A stretch of DNA of 64,000 nt from Balneola sp. (GTDB lineage Bacteria > Bacteroidota > Rhodothermia > Balneolales > Balneolaceae). Of the stretch, positions 1-9,598 are shown one piece after another. The stretch spans positions 1-64,000 of the forward strand of contig NZQV01000017.1 in NCBI GenBank assembly GCA_002696035.1. The letters run 5' to 3'. Within the stretch, counting starts at the first letter, position 1. Each line of letters opens with the position of its first letter. The notes under the pieces are model-generated. The model ran no database searches. It saw only the letters and a list, made by a program, of their open reading frames with translations, and was not told where the DNA came from. A program made the translations under genes and the position numbers.

Positions 1-66
1 GACCGGATTCGAACCGATGACCGACGGTTTACAAAACCGTTGCTCTACCAACTGAGCTACACTGGC
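1..66 (-). tRNA. tRNA-Thr (anticodon UGU), 3' end cut by the window edge
   Basis: On the minus strand the sequence begins GCCAGTG (5' acceptor arm), followed by a D arm with AGCTCAG-TTGGTAGAGC. The anticodon stem ACGGT/ACCGT encloses the 7-nt loop TTTGTAA, giving anticodon TGT (Thr). The T arm contains GGTTCGAATCC. The first base paired back to the acceptor stem is present, but the rest of the 3' acceptor strand lies before base 1. The cloverleaf is otherwise regular. Identity rests on the anticodon and is firm. Confidence 0.95.
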
Positions 67-131
67 TTTTCGCGAAAGACTTCAAAATTAAGTATGATAA
101 CTTTGATTGTCAATATTCTTTTCAGAAAAAT

Positions 132-779
132 TTACTTTTCCTTTTCCTGTTTTGCCTTCCGAGATTGGCGGTGCCAAATATACACTTTAATCGCCACAAA
201 TATCATCACCAAAACTAAAATAATCTTCCCATAATTAGATAGATACTCACCAATTATTTTCCAGTTATCCCGCACCAGCCAACCGGCCCCCAAAAGCAAA
301 CTATTCCATAAGACGGAACTGATAAATGAATTTAAAATAGTGGGGGTGATCTTGAGATTCGACATCCCGGCAGTGAGCGATATCACCGACCTGGTTCCTG
401 CCAAAAATCGATTTGCAAATACAACGCCCTGCCCCCACCTCTTCATCCATTTCTTTCCCCTGGCAAAATATTTGTAATCAATAAAGCGGAGAATAAAATG
501 ACTATGCCTGTTTTCTTCGATCTGAGCACCCCATTTATGACCAAACCAATACATTGTCATAAATCCGGCCACAGACGCAACCACAGTTAAACTGAGTACC
601 GGAAAGATTTTTATGACTCCTTCAGCAGCCAGGTATCCTCCAAATGCGACCAACACATCACCGGGCATGGGCGGTATAATATTTTCGATATAGGCAATTC
701 CAAAAAAGATCAAATAGATGCTAACCGGAGGGACCATACTTATCCACTCTACAATATTTTGGATGATCTGATCAGCCAT
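132..779 (-). CDS. DedA family membrane protein
   Basis: A 215-residue polytopic membrane protein of the DedA/SNARE-associated family, whose members act in undecaprenyl-phosphate or phospholipid flipping and in membrane homeostasis. The N-terminal half carries the typical re-entrant segment with [10 protein letters not shown] at about residues 32-41 and a glycine-rich stretch after it. A central basic segment contains the family-type [11 protein letters not shown] (about residues 120-130), with the arginines expected in DedA proteins, and two hydrophobic segments follow. The tail is strongly basic ([12 protein letters not shown]), as expected for a cytoplasmic C-terminus. It overlaps the end of ispF by 8 bp and is probably co-transcribed with it. 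The substrate cannot be told from sequence. Confidence 0.9.
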   Translation of the reverse strand: MADQIIQNIVEWISMVPPVSIYLIFFGIAYIENIIPPMPGDVLVAFGGYLAAEGVIKIFPVLSLTVVASVAGFMTMYWFGHKWGAQIEENRHSHFILRFIDYKYFARGKKWMKRWGQGVVFANRFLAGTRSVISLTAGMSNLKITPTILNSFISSVLWNSLLLGAGWLVRDNWKIIGEYLSNYGKIILVLVMIFVAIKVYIWHRQSRKAKQEKEK

Positions 780-1269
780 TTACAGCCTTTTGCTTCATTA
801 CCAAAACAACAGCATGAGCCGCCATTCCATTTTTCTTCCCAACAAAACCCATTTGCTCAGATGTAGTCGCTTTTACTGAAATTTGATCCATTTCCACATT
901 CAGATCTTCAGCAATATTCTTTCTCATCGTGTTTATGTGAGAGCGTAACTTAGGTTCTTCCGCAATAATAGTAGCGTCGACATTCCCGGTTTTATATCCT
1001 TTTTCCTGCATCAACTCATAACATTTCCGGAGCAAAACACGACTATCGGCTCCTTTAAATTCCGGATCCGTATCTGGGAAATGAGCACCAATATCACCGA
1101 GAGCAAGTGCACCAAGCAGCGCATCTGTAATAGCATGTAGCAAAACGTCTGCGTCAGAATGTCCCTTCAATCCTTTTTCATACGGAATTTCCACCCCACC
1201 TAATATCAGCTTCCGGCCTTCCTCCAGCTGATGGACATCATATCCGTTTCCAATTCTAATGTTATTCAT
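772..1269 (-). CDS. ispF: 2-C-methyl-D-erythritol 2,4-cyclodiphosphate synthase
   Basis: IspF makes 2-C-methyl-D-erythritol 2,4-cyclodiphosphate from the CDP-ME 2-phosphate intermediate in the non-mevalonate isoprenoid pathway. The N-terminus has the metal-binding GNGYDVHQ motif, followed by [20 protein letters not shown] with the second metal-binding histidine, and then [11 protein letters not shown]. About 165 residues is normal for the family. An in-frame GTG lies 6 bp upstream at 1275. I prefer ATG at 1269 because it places the [10 protein letters not shown] start as in other IspF proteins. It overlaps the ispD end, and ispD-ispF adjacency is common and suggests coupled expression. Confidence 0.96.
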   Translation of the reverse strand: MNNIRIGNGYDVHQLEEGRKLILGGVEIPYEKGLKGHSDADVLLHAITDALLGALALGDIGAHFPDTDPEFKGADSRVLLRKCYELMQEKGYKTGNVDATIIAEEPKLRSHINTMRKNIAEDLNVEMDQISVKATTSEQMGFVGKKNGMAAHAVVLVMKQKAVNG

Positions 1270-1951
1270 GCTCACTCAAAATTAATTCCGCTATTTTAAG
1301 ATCTACAGGATAGGTAATTTTAAGGTTTTCCCGATCACCTTCCACCATGTGAACCTGTCCACCGATCTTTTCAACAAGTGATGCATCGTCGGTACCAACA
1401 TATTCTGTGTCAATAGCAGATCGATAAGCCTCTATAATTAGTGATTTCCGGAATACCTGTGGAGTTTGGGCTTGCCACAATACAGACCTGTCAGGAGTTT
1501 CAATCACTCTGCCAATCTCGTTGACTTTTTTGATGGTATCTTTAGCAGGAACACCTATTATAGCTCCTCCAATTTTAGCAGCCACCTCGCAACACTCTGC
1601 GATAAGGTGGGGACGAATGAAAGGGCGAACGGCATCGTGTACTGCTACCAATTCCGCTTCTCCCGACACATGCTGCAGCGCGTTGTGGATAGAAAACTGA
1701 CGCTCCCTGCCTCCTTCCACAACCACAAAATCAATATCAGAGGAAATATTTCCTGCAATACCTTTTACAGTTGAAATATAACCTTTTGAGGTTGCGACTA
1801 TGACCTGAACCAGATTGGGCAGAGCCGTAAATCGAGATATGGCGTACTCCAGGATCGTTTTATCCCCGATCTTTATGAAAGGTTTGGGGATATCACTCCC
1901 CAAACGAACACCCGACCCTGCCGCAGGTATAATAAGCGACAGTTTTTGCAT
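1262..1951 (-). CDS. ispD: 2-C-methyl-D-erythritol 4-phosphate cytidylyltransferase
   Basis: IspD transfers CMP from CTP to MEP, the step two before IspF in the same pathway. The N-terminus [18 protein letters not shown] is the nucleotide-binding loop (AAGSGxR...PK). [10 protein letters not shown] and GVPAKDTIK are the expected substrate- and CTP-contact motifs, and the C-terminal part has TDDASLVE and the ENLKIT-type ending. The length of 229 residues is typical. Its end overlaps ispF, and its start lies 2 bp after the stop of queA, so queA-ispD-ispF-dedA looks like one transcription unit on the minus strand. Confidence 0.96.
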   Translation of the reverse strand: MQKLSLIIPAAGSGVRLGSDIPKPFIKIGDKTILEYAISRFTALPNLVQVIVATSKGYISTVKGIAGNISSDIDFVVVEGGRERQFSIHNALQHVSGEAELVAVHDAVRPFIRPHLIAECCEVAAKIGGAIIGVPAKDTIKKVNEIGRVIETPDRSVLWQAQTPQVFRKSLIIEAYRSAIDTEYVGTDDASLVEKIGGQVHMVEGDRENLKITYPVDLKIAELILSEHE

Positions 1952-1953
1952 CT

Positions 1954-3009
1954 CTACAGAATCAACATTGCATCACCGAAGTCAAACATTCGGTAATCGT
2001 TCTTTTTGGCTTCTTCATAGGCTTCCATCATGAAATCGTAGCCTGCAAAAGCAGCAGCAAGCATCAATCGGGTAGATTCCGGCTGGTGGAAATTAATGAT
2101 CAACCCTTCCGTGATCTTGAAATCATAAGGAGGATAGATGAATTTATCAGTCCAGCCTGTTCCCGGTTTCGACATGCCACTGGCCATAACGCTTGTTTCA
2201 ATAGACCGGCAAGAACTTGACCCAATTGCGATCACGCGACTCTTCTTTTTCTTAAGCGTCTCGTTGATCTTATCGGAAGTTTCTTTTGAGATGAAGTAAT
2301 TATCCGAATCCATGCGGTGCTTGGTAAGATCTTCTACTTCAACATTGCGGAAAATTCCCCAGCCGATGTGGAGGGTAGTAGACAAAAACTCCACTCCCTT
2401 TTTCTCGATCTTTTCAACCAGTTCAGGAGTAAAGTGCATACCAGCAGCTGGCGCAGCAACGGCTCCACGTTCCGTCGCAAAAATAGTTTGATAGCGCTCT
2501 TTGTCTTCCTCCACCGGCTCTCTCTCAATATGAGGAGGGAGTGGCATTTTTCCGTATTTATCCAGTTTGTTGTACAACTCTTGATTGGGACCTTCATAAA
2601 GAAAACGAATCGTACGGCCGCGTGAAGTAGTATTGTCCACAACTTCTGCCATCAACTCATCATCCTCTTCACCAAAATAGAGCTTATTCCCGATACGGAT
2701 CTTACGCGCCGGCTCAACCAACACATCCCAAAGCATATTTTCGGGCATTAGCTCGCGCAGTAAAAATACCTCAATATCAGCTTCAGTTTTCTCTTTTTTA
2801 CCATTCAGACGAGCAGGAAAAACCTTTGTATTATTATAGATCATTACATCATCCTTATTCACATATTTGTGAATTTCGGAAAAGGTAGTGTGTTCAATCG
2901 TTTTCTCGTCACGATTCAGAACCATTAATTTTGCTGAATCTCTTTTTTTCAGCGGTTCTTCTGGAATGTTTAAGTCGTCAGTTTCGAATTTAAAATCGGT
3001 GAGCTTCAT
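1954..3009 (-). CDS. queA: S-adenosylmethionine:tRNA ribosyltransferase-isomerase
   Basis: QueA converts preQ1-modified tRNA to epoxyqueuosine tRNA using the ribosyl group of SAM. The protein begins with KLTDFKFE and has the family motifs RDSAKLMV, YNNTKVFPARL and ERGAVAAPAAGMHFT, plus the C-terminal GLIINFHQPESTRLMLAAAFAG. At 351 residues it is full length. It is the first gene of the minus-strand group with ispD and ispF. The 150 bp upstream, shared with the divergent 3183 gene, would hold its promoter. I could not assign promoter boxes there. Confidence 0.97.
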   Translation of the reverse strand: MKLTDFKFETDDLNIPEEPLKKRDSAKLMVLNRDEKTIEHTTFSEIHKYVNKDDVMIYNNTKVFPARLNGKKEKTEADIEVFLLRELMPENMLWDVLVEPARKIRIGNKLYFGEEDDELMAEVVDNTTSRGRTIRFLYEGPNQELYNKLDKYGKMPLPPHIEREPVEEDKERYQTIFATERGAVAAPAAGMHFTPELVEKIEKKGVEFLSTTLHIGWGIFRNVEVEDLTKHRMDSDNYFISKETSDKINETLKKKKSRVIAIGSSSCRSIETSVMASGMSKPGTGWTDKFIYPPYDFKITEGLIINFHQPESTRLMLAAAFAGYDFMMEAYEEAKKNDYRMFDFGDAMLIL

Positions 3010-3182
3010 TTAGCTTATTGATGTATTAATCAGTACAGTTAGAAAAGTTGAATAAGATATACTTTTTTTTAAGGGAATTCAATCTTAGCAACATATGTGG
3101 GTTGTTTATTATTAACCCCCAAATGATTATACTTAAGTATATGCTCTTGCGTTGAATCTTGAACTTATTGAATGAGCACATT

Positions 3183-3701
3183 ATGAAGAAATTATTCACA
3201 CTTACTTTCGTCTTTGCCCTTTTATTCAGTGTACAGCTTTCTGCACAACTGCGAGCAGACTTAAACAGCCCCGCAGATTATACCGGACCTATCATCAATT
3301 CTAATACCCCAACCGTGCAGGGCTGGTTAAATAATTTTTTCCATAACAATATTACAATGGACCATTCTTATTCTATGAGTTTTGGTTCTTTTGGAGGTTC
3401 CTATCAGAATGTGAATGCCTACACCAATACTATGCGGTTCGCTTTTACTGAGAATTTGAGTGGACGGCTCGATGTATCTTTCCTTCACTCCCCTTTTGGT
3501 GGCTCCGATCTTGTTAATACCAACAATAATATGAACGGAGAAGTCATAATCAGAAATGCTGAACTGAATTATAAAATTGGGGAGAATGCCCACATTCAGT
3601 TACAGTATCAACAGCTGCCGTCCGGTTATGGATATTATAATCCCTATAGCCGCCATAATAATCGATTCGGATACTCCAATATATTCAGTCCATGGTACTA
3701 A
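3183..3701 (+). CDS. small secreted or outer-membrane protein of unknown function
   Basis: I do not recognise this gene. The reading frame is open from 3159, but ATG at 3183 starts a clear signal peptide (MKKLFTLTFVFALLFSVQLSAQ), so the mature protein is about 150 residues. The mature part is rich in Asn, Gly, Ser, Tyr and aromatic residues with alternating polarity (for example TNTMRFAFTENLSGRLDVSF and NAELNYKIGENAHIQLQYQQ). That pattern fits a few amphipathic beta strands of a small outer-membrane beta-barrel or a surface protein, and it ends on an aromatic (FSPWY). It lies 21 bp upstream of the LytR_C gene and may share its transcript. Function is unknown. Confidence 0.75.
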   Translation: MKKLFTLTFVFALLFSVQLSAQLRADLNSPADYTGPIINSNTPTVQGWLNNFFHNNITMDHSYSMSFGSFGGSYQNVNAYTNTMRFAFTENLSGRLDVSFLHSPFGGSDLVNTNNNMNGEVIIRNAELNYKIGENAHIQLQYQQLPSGYGYYNPYSRHNNRFGYSNIFSPWY

Positions 3702-3722
3702 GAACGAGGCCGTGTGTAGTAC

Positions 3723-4190
3723 ATGAGTAAAACCAACAGTGATAAAAGCTCTACCAATACCAACAATCTTCTCCTGAATTCGGCCATCGGGTTTTTAAGT
3801 GTACTGTTATTATTACTAATAGTTGGACTTTTTACCCGTATCATCTATCCCAGAATTTTTAACGAGAGAGCGGATCTTCAATCAGAATTGATTAGCCAGA
3901 TCATCCAAATTGAAGTATTGAATGGATGTGGTGTTTCAGGAATAGCAAATGCATACACTGGCTTATTACGGGAAAATGGGTTTGATGTCGTGGAAACAGG
4001 AAATTTCGAAACGTTCGACGTTCAGGAAACTGTTATAGTATCACGAAGCGGGGTTATGAAAAACGCTCTGCGGGTAGCTAACGCCCTGGGAGTTTCTGAG
4101 GACAATGTGATCCTTGAATCATCTCCCGATTATTACCTTGATGTGAGCGTCATCATCGGTCACGATTACGAAAAACTAAATACCAATTAA
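3723..4190 (+). CDS. membrane-anchored LytR_C domain protein
   Basis: A 155-residue protein with a Ser/Asn/Thr-rich cytoplasmic N-terminus, one transmembrane segment at about residues 20-46, and an extracytoplasmic LytR/CpsA/Psr C-terminal domain (LytR_C). That domain carries the family-like VLNGCGVSGIANAYTGLLRENGFDVVETGN and a second half with VIVSRSGV and ILESSPDYYLDVSVIIG. The catalytic LCP phosphotransferase domain is absent, so this is a stand-alone LytR_C protein whose role is not established. It stops 9 bp before rsfS. A LytR_C gene next to rsfS is an arrangement I recall from related phyla, and co-transcription is likely. Confidence 0.85.
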   Translation: MSKTNSDKSSTNTNNLLLNSAIGFLSVLLLLLIVGLFTRIIYPRIFNERADLQSELISQIIQIEVLNGCGVSGIANAYTGLLRENGFDVVETGNFETFDVQETVIVSRSGVMKNALRVANALGVSEDNVILESSPDYYLDVSVIIGHDYEKLNTN

Positions 4191-4199
4191 CTTTATTTT

Positions 4200-4613
4200 A
4201 TGAGCAATATTAAACAACCGGCCAAAGAACAATTTCAGAATGCTTTTTCAGAAGAATCTCCTAACTCTAAGCAAATGGTGGAAGTCATTTCAGAGGCTCT
4301 TCTCAGTAGAAAAGGGAAAGAAATTACCGTGCTGGATGTTTCTGAACTTACCACTTTGACCGATTATTTCGTGGTTTGCCACGGTACCTCTGATGTTCAG
4401 ATCAAAGCCCTGGCTGATGCCGTTGAGGATGATATGAGAGAGCAAACAGGTGAAAAAGCCTGGAAAAAAGAAGGCATGCAGGGACGGTCTTGGGTTATCC
4501 TGGATTTCGTGAACATCGTTGTTCACATCATGAGCAAAGAAAAGCGTGACTTTTATGGTATCGAACGCATGTGGAACGATGCCAAGATCACCTACATCGA
4601 AGACAAAGACTAA
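4200..4613 (+). CDS. rsfS: ribosome silencing factor RsfS
   Basis: RsfS (YbeB/Iojap family) binds ribosomal protein L14 on the 50S subunit and blocks subunit joining when nutrients are scarce. The core has the family motifs VLDVSELTTLTDYFVVCHGTS and KEGMQGRSWVILDFVNIVVHIM, with RDFYGIERMW near the end. The length of 137 residues includes a roughly 25-residue N-terminal extension before the conserved domain, which is common. It lies 9 bp after the LytR_C gene and 11 bp before the most likely start of the dehydrogenase gene. Confidence 0.95.
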   Translation: MSNIKQPAKEQFQNAFSEESPNSKQMVEVISEALLSRKGKEITVLDVSELTTLTDYFVVCHGTSDVQIKALADAVEDDMREQTGEKAWKKEGMQGRSWVILDFVNIVVHIMSKEKRDFYGIERMWNDAKITYIEDKD

Positions 4614-4624
4614 TTTTTTCTGAT

Positions 4625-5605
4625 TTGGCAGATTCTCCACACATTCTCGTTACCGAGCCCATCCCTCAGAAAGTAATTTCATTCCTGGAAAACTTCGGTA
4701 CTCTTACCGTTGCCCAAAAAGGCACTTATGATACCGAAGAGGCTTTAATAAAAGATATACCGGACTACGATGCTCTTCTTTGCATGCTTTCCACTCCGGT
4801 TAGCAAAAAAGTTCTTGAAGCCGGGAAAAAGCTAAAGATCGTTGCCAACTTTGCAGTAGGATATGATAATATTGATGTAGAAGCTGCTCATCAATTAGGC
4901 ATTAAGGTCGCCAATACTCCGGATGTACTCACCGACGCCTGCGGAGATTATGCCATGGCTTTGTTGCTTGCATTATCCCGCAAATTCAAGGAGGCTGATG
5001 AATATCTGCGGAACGGAAATTTCACCGGCTGGGAACCGCTGGGTTTTCTGGGTATGGAATTGCGCGGACGAACGCTGGGTATTATAGGAATGGGCCGAAT
5101 TGGGCAGGCTTTTGCACAGCGGGCCCAGGCGTTTGGAATGAAGATCATTTACCATAACAGAAGCCGGGTTGAACAAGCTATTGAGAAGAACCTTAACGCA
5201 ACTTTTATTCCTGAAGTCCGGGAACTTGTGGAGCAATGTGATGTACTAAGTTTGAACTGTCCGCTTACGGACCAAACCCATCACCTGATCGATGAGAACA
5301 TGCTGGAACTTTTACCTGAACATGCGCTGCTTATAAATATTTCTCGCGGGGCTGTGATTGATGAAGCGGCCCTTGCCAATGCACTTCACTCCCAAAAAAT
5401 AGCCGGTGCAGCACTTGATGTGTTTGAGAATGAACCGGAAGTTCACCCAAAACTTCTCACAGCACCCAACACCCTCTTACTGCCACACATTGCCAGCGCC
5501 ACCCACAAAACCCGAGAAGCTATCGGCATGCTTGCCGCCAAAGCCATTGCCGGGGTATTAGAAGGCAAACCTGATTCTGAGATCCCAAACTTGATTAGCC
5601 CTTAA
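4625..5605 (+). CDS. D-2-hydroxyacid dehydrogenase (glyoxylate/hydroxypyruvate reductase type)
   Basis: An NAD(P)-dependent D-isomer 2-hydroxyacid dehydrogenase. It has the N-terminal substrate domain, the Rossmann motif LGIIGMGRIGQA, then NCPLTDQTHHLID, the catalytic-region INISRGAVIDE, the AALDVFENEP glutamate region and the LPHIASAT histidine. The best match is the GyaR/glycerate dehydrogenase subgroup acting on glyoxylate or hydroxypyruvate. The frame is open back to an ATG at 4571 inside rsfS. Those extra residues are charged and atypical, so I place the start at TTG 4625, which begins the usual ADSPHILVTEP region just after rsfS stops. The exact substrate is uncertain. Confidence 0.9.
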   Translation: MADSPHILVTEPIPQKVISFLENFGTLTVAQKGTYDTEEALIKDIPDYDALLCMLSTPVSKKVLEAGKKLKIVANFAVGYDNIDVEAAHQLGIKVANTPDVLTDACGDYAMALLLALSRKFKEADEYLRNGNFTGWEPLGFLGMELRGRTLGIIGMGRIGQAFAQRAQAFGMKIIYHNRSRVEQAIEKNLNATFIPEVRELVEQCDVLSLNCPLTDQTHHLIDENMLELLPEHALLINISRGAVIDEAALANALHSQKIAGAALDVFENEPEVHPKLLTAPNTLLLPHIASATHKTREAIGMLAAKAIAGVLEGKPDSEIPNLISP

Positions 5606-5631
5606 TTTACGCTCATATTCGCTTTTCACTT

Positions 5632-8600
5632 ATGAGCCGTATTAATTTGAGATCTCCCATAGAACATAAAACCTGGCTGCTTGCCTTCCTGCTTACGCTG
5701 GTTGCTTTAGCCTATGGTATATTTGAAGTTTGGGCTGAACACGATCAACTTCCTGAAGAGGAGCGTATTCAAATAGCTGAATCAGCTCTTCTTGAAGCTC
5801 AGGACAATTTCAAGACTTTTGAAGAGCAGTTTCTAAACGAGAGTCAGAACTTCACCGCCCTTATTGTGGAACGTTCAAAGGCTTCCGAAGAAGACCTTAC
5901 CGAGGCAATTAATGCTGCTGAGGAAGAATATAGTTTTTGGGGATTTTCAGTCTTTAAGGATCGCGAACTTTGGTTATGGTCTGGCTTTGGGCCCGATCAA
6001 CTTCCCGAAGATATTGCTTCTGAAATTAACGCCAGGCCAGAACTAAAGCTTGAGCGTAATAACAATGTCACCTTCCTTAGCTTTCGCTCAACCTTGCAGA
6101 TAGGTAAATCAGATTCCAGTCACTTTCATATCATAACGCGAAAGAAAATCCAGCAGGATAACATTCTTCCCATTGGCGATAATTCTGAACTTTCGGCTCA
6201 ACAACTCTTTCAACCTAAGGCAACTTATCCTGTTCGGTTTAGCTTTTTTGAACCGCCTCCTTCCGAGCCGCTACAGTCTATAACTCTTTCTACTCAGGAT
6301 TCTGATTCTGCCGGCATTGCTTTCACCCTGGCAGAAGATTACTCCAGATATGAAGAGCTTAAAGAGAATCAGTATTTCATCTATCGTGCAATTTTTTATG
6401 CGCTCATTATCGTCTTTTTCTCTTTATTCCTGATCTCAATTTCAGCAGAACTGGGTACCTGGAATTCACTGATCCTGAAACTGGTCGCACTTATTATTGC
6501 CTGGTTGTTCTTTGCTAACTTAGAATATGGTGTTGGCTGGATCCAGATCTTCGGCTTTCTTGATCTTAGTGACTTTCAAACCCTGGAACGACTTACGACC
6601 TACTGCATCCACAGTTTTTTCATATTCCTGATTGCTTTTGTTTGTTACCATCCCATAAGCCATGCCGAGATCAAGCTTCGTGACCGATCCGGGATCGTTC
6701 TCACCTTACTTTATATAACTTTTGGGCTGGCAAGTGCCTTCCTTTTTTACTTTTTCCTGAATGAAACCTATACCCTCATTTCAGAGCTGCCTGTTCCAGT
6801 GTTAGACCTGGAGGTATTCCCCACAACCATTTCCCTTATATTTTATATAGCCTGCGGATTGTTTGGTATTTCAGCAACCCTGCTCCTGATACTGATCGGC
6901 TGGTTTTTATTTACATTAAGACTCAACACGTTCATCCCGCCGCTTCTCTATACGCTGCTTGGGTTCATACTTGGGTCGGCCACACTATTTATTATCCAGA
7001 ACAATGCTGCTATGCAAGGCTGGACCATTTTGGTAGCATCTGTATTCTTTTTGGTGGTTCTGATCTTCATAACTATATCTCATCTCAACCCTACTTTTTT
7101 CAATAACGCATCCCGCCTGAGGCTCCTGCTCTTATTCAGCTATATAACCGTATGCCTGAGCTACGTTGCGATTTACAAAGGGTTTTCTGACCGGCTCAAC
7201 GAGCAGATGTACAAAGCTACACAGTTATTTATGGGAGAGGAAGCCTCCCAGGCCGAACAGATCACCCGAGAGCTTTTATCAAATCTGGAGCAGTCTTTAT
7301 CAACCCTCAACATCACTGAAGAGGACCTGAGTGAACGACCCGATTTTGTGGAATCCCTTTTCACTCAGCAGACACAAGAACTTATAGCCCCCACATGGGA
7401 ACGGTTTTCCATTTCCACTCAACTCGTGAACAACTCCGGAGAAATTATTGGGGAATACTCCTCGAACCTGAATTCTCCCGCCTGGACCAAAGCCTTCAAT
7501 ATGTTCTCACTCATTATTCCTTTTGAGGCAGAACAAATTCGAATACAAAATCTCCGTCCTATCATTCGGGAACGTCCTTTAAATGAAGCCAATACCAATT
7601 ACTCCTCCTTCCGCCGGGGCTGGATCCCTCTTTACGAGAACGGAACCAACAACCGAATTGGCTGGATCCTAACTTCCGTTTACCGTGAGCGACCTCAGTT
7701 TGCCAAACCACTGCGCGCAGTTATTGCCTCTGAGGATAATGGAACATGGAGCACCTCAATCAGTATTACCGAGTACATAAACGGGCAGGCCGGACGCACT
7801 AATGTTTTGGGCCCACCACTCGAATTGCCCAGCAATTTGCGACTCACTAACGAGCTTGAGAATAAAATTCAGGCCGATTCCACTTTATATCGCATCAGCA
7901 CCCTGGGTGATGTGAGTATTCGTGAATTTTTTATTGCCAATAACAGCGATCAAATTATACGGGCAGCTACGGCTCATCCCGGCTTCGATAATCATCTATT
8001 TTCTGTGATTCGGTTTTTCTTCATTGTATTGGGTGCGAGTTTTCTTCTGTTTGGATTATTTTTCTGGAAACGAGAATTTCATGTTTTCGGGCAGAGCAAA
8101 CGATTCCGTGACCGACTTATCGACCGATTTATACTGGCTTCCCTTTTATGCCTGATGGCGTTAATGGGTACTACCTATTATGCCATAAACTATCAAACCC
8201 AGAAAAGCATACAAGATCAATTACTCGATAAGCTCAGCAATCTTAGTGAAGCCATCACATTATATGAATTGGAATCCAGCCAGGAATCTCAGATCCCTTT
8301 AAATCAGCTCACTTCTACTCTAGATGCTGATGCCGCCCTGTATAAGGAGCAATCCATCCAATTATCAACCACTTCCCAGATCTACCATCAACACCTGTTG
8401 CCCCGGCTTATTCCCTGGGATGTGTACCAATCTATTGTGGAACGCGGAAACCGTCAGGTCACCCGTAAGATCACCCTGGGAGACCAGCAACTCCTGATCG
8501 GTTACCAGCCCTGGCTGAATGAAGATTCTGAAATTGCCGGAATTGTTGCCATTCCCACCTTTTTGGATGCCCCTAAATTCAACGAGCAACTGCTTTCTAC

Positions 8601-9522
8601 CACCAGTTTTTTACTTGGATTGTATGTGATCATCTTCGGATTCTTCATATTGGGAGCCGCGCTTATTTCAACCCAGCTAACTTCACCGCTGGAAGCGATC
8701 CGTGAAGGACTCCGCAGGATCACAGCCGGCAATCTCGAAACTACGCTTCCCGTAAGAAGTAAAGATGAGATCGGCGCGCTTACCAACGCTTACAACGTGA
8801 TGGTGTACCGCCTCAAAGATCTGCAGGATGAACTGGCCCGCGCCGAACGAGAAGCCGCCTGGAAAGAAATGGCCCAGCAGGTTGCCCATGAGATCAAGAA
8901 CCCCCTCACCCCCATGAAGCTCAACCTCCAGCATTTGGAACGACAGCTCAAAGCTTCCAAAGGAGATTTTGCGGAAATGAAGCCTAAAATTGAAAAGATC
9001 GCAGCTAACATGATCGAACAGATCGAGTCGCTTAGCCAGATCGCTTCCGATTTCTCCAATTTTGCCAAACCCTCGGAACAGGAATTTAAAAAACTCGATG
9101 TAAACGAGATTGTGCGTTCGGTAGCAGATCTTTATGAACCTGAGGAAAAGCTATCGGTTCAAACCGATCTTCACTCCCACCCCCTTTGGGTCTCAGGGGT
9201 GAAGGACGAACTGCGCCGGGTGATCATCAATATCGTTAAAAACGCCTTCGAAGCTATGCAAAAAGGAGGAAGAATTACCCTGGGAACTTCTCTGCAAGAT
9301 CAAATGATCATCATCACGGTGAAAGATAACGGCGAAGGCATCCCGGAAGAAAGCCGCGACCAGATCTTTGTTCCAAATTTCTCCACCAAAAGCAGCGGTA
9401 CCGGGCTTGGACTTGCCATCACCAAAAAGATCATACAGGAGCATGATGGAGAAATTACCTTTACTTCTGAGGTTGGCAAGGGAACTACTTTTGTGATTCG
9501 GCTGCCGCAACTGGATAGATAA
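5632..9522 (+). CDS. large multi-domain membrane sensor histidine kinase, NtrY-like
   Basis: A 1296-residue histidine kinase. A first transmembrane segment (about 13-33) is followed by a roughly 210-residue extracytoplasmic region, then a cluster of about seven hydrophobic segments (about 248-485), another segment near 500-520, a second extracytoplasmic domain (about 525-790), two segments (about 785-855), a third small sensor region and a final segment (about 990-1015). Next come a HAMP domain and a HisKA core with VAHEIKNPLTP (His about 1086), N-box NIVKNAFEAM, G1 VKDNGEGIP, G2 GTGLGLAI and terminal KGTTFVIRLP. The kinase part resembles NtrY/PAS-less nitrogen-type kinases. No response regulator is adjacent, so partner and signal are unknown. 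The size and the two stacked membrane modules are unusual. Confidence 0.93.
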   Translation: MSRINLRSPIEHKTWLLAFLLTLVALAYGIFEVWAEHDQLPEEERIQIAESALLEAQDNFKTFEEQFLNESQNFTALIVERSKASEEDLTEAINAAEEEYSFWGFSVFKDRELWLWSGFGPDQLPEDIASEINARPELKLERNNNVTFLSFRSTLQIGKSDSSHFHIITRKKIQQDNILPIGDNSELSAQQLFQPKATYPVRFSFFEPPPSEPLQSITLSTQDSDSAGIAFTLAEDYSRYEELKENQYFIYRAIFYALIIVFFSLFLISISAELGTWNSLILKLVALIIAWLFFANLEYGVGWIQIFGFLDLSDFQTLERLTTYCIHSFFIFLIAFVCYHPISHAEIKLRDRSGIVLTLLYITFGLASAFLFYFFLNETYTLISELPVPVLDLEVFPTTISLIFYIACGLFGISATLLLILIGWFLFTLRLNTFIPPLLYTLLGFILGSATLFIIQNNAAMQGWTILVASVFFLVVLIFITISHLNPTFFNNASRLRLLLLFSYITVCLSYVAIYKGFSDRLNEQMYKATQLFMGEEASQAEQITRELLSNLEQSLSTLNITEEDLSERPDFVESLFTQQTQELIAPTWERFSISTQLVNNSGEIIGEYSSNLNSPAWTKAFNMFSLIIPFEAEQIRIQNLRPIIRERPLNEANTNYSSFRRGWIPLYENGTNNRIGWILTSVYRERPQFAKPLRAVIASEDNGTWSTSISITEYINGQAGRTNVLGPPLELPSNLRLTNELENKIQADSTLYRISTLGDVSIREFFIANNSDQIIRAATAHPGFDNHLFSVIRFFFIVLGASFLLFGLFFWKREFHVFGQSKRFRDRLIDRFILASLLCLMALMGTTYYAINYQTQKSIQDQLLDKLSNLSEAITLYELESSQESQIPLNQLTSTLDADAALYKEQSIQLSTTSQIYHQHLLPRLIPWDVYQSIVERGNRQVTRKITLGDQQLLIGYQPWLNEDSEIAGIVAIPTFLDAPKFNEQLLSTTSFLLGLYVIIFGFFILGAALISTQLTSPLEAIREGLRRITAGNLETTLPVRSKDEIGALTNAYNVMVYRLKDLQDELARAEREAAWKEMAQQVAHEIKNPLTPMKLNLQHLERQLKASKGDFAEMKPKIEKIAANMIEQIESLSQIASDFSNFAKPSEQEFKKLDVNEIVRSVADLYEPEEKLSVQTDLHSHPLWVSGVKDELRRVIINIVKNAFEAMQKGGRITLGTSLQDQMIIITVKDNGEGIPEESRDQIFVPNFSTKSSGTGLGLAITKKIIQEHDGEITFTSEVGKGTTFVIRLPQLDR

Positions 9523-9598
9523 ATCCTTCGCACTTTAATAATCAAACTCTATCACTTTTCTTTCGGAGAAGTCCGTACATTGCTCGGCTCCGATTCCT

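Noticed and set aside
1815-2033. Open frame on the plus strand opposite ispD and queA
   Set aside because: It is antisense to two firmly identified genes and has no family features.
4571-4624. ATG at 4571 as the dehydrogenase start
   Set aside because: It would overlap rsfS by 43 bp and add residues unlike the family; TTG 4625 fits better.
9193-9545. Minus-strand open frames opposite the kinase ATPase domain
   Set aside because: They mirror the GC-biased third positions of the real kinase gene and have no start signals or known domains.
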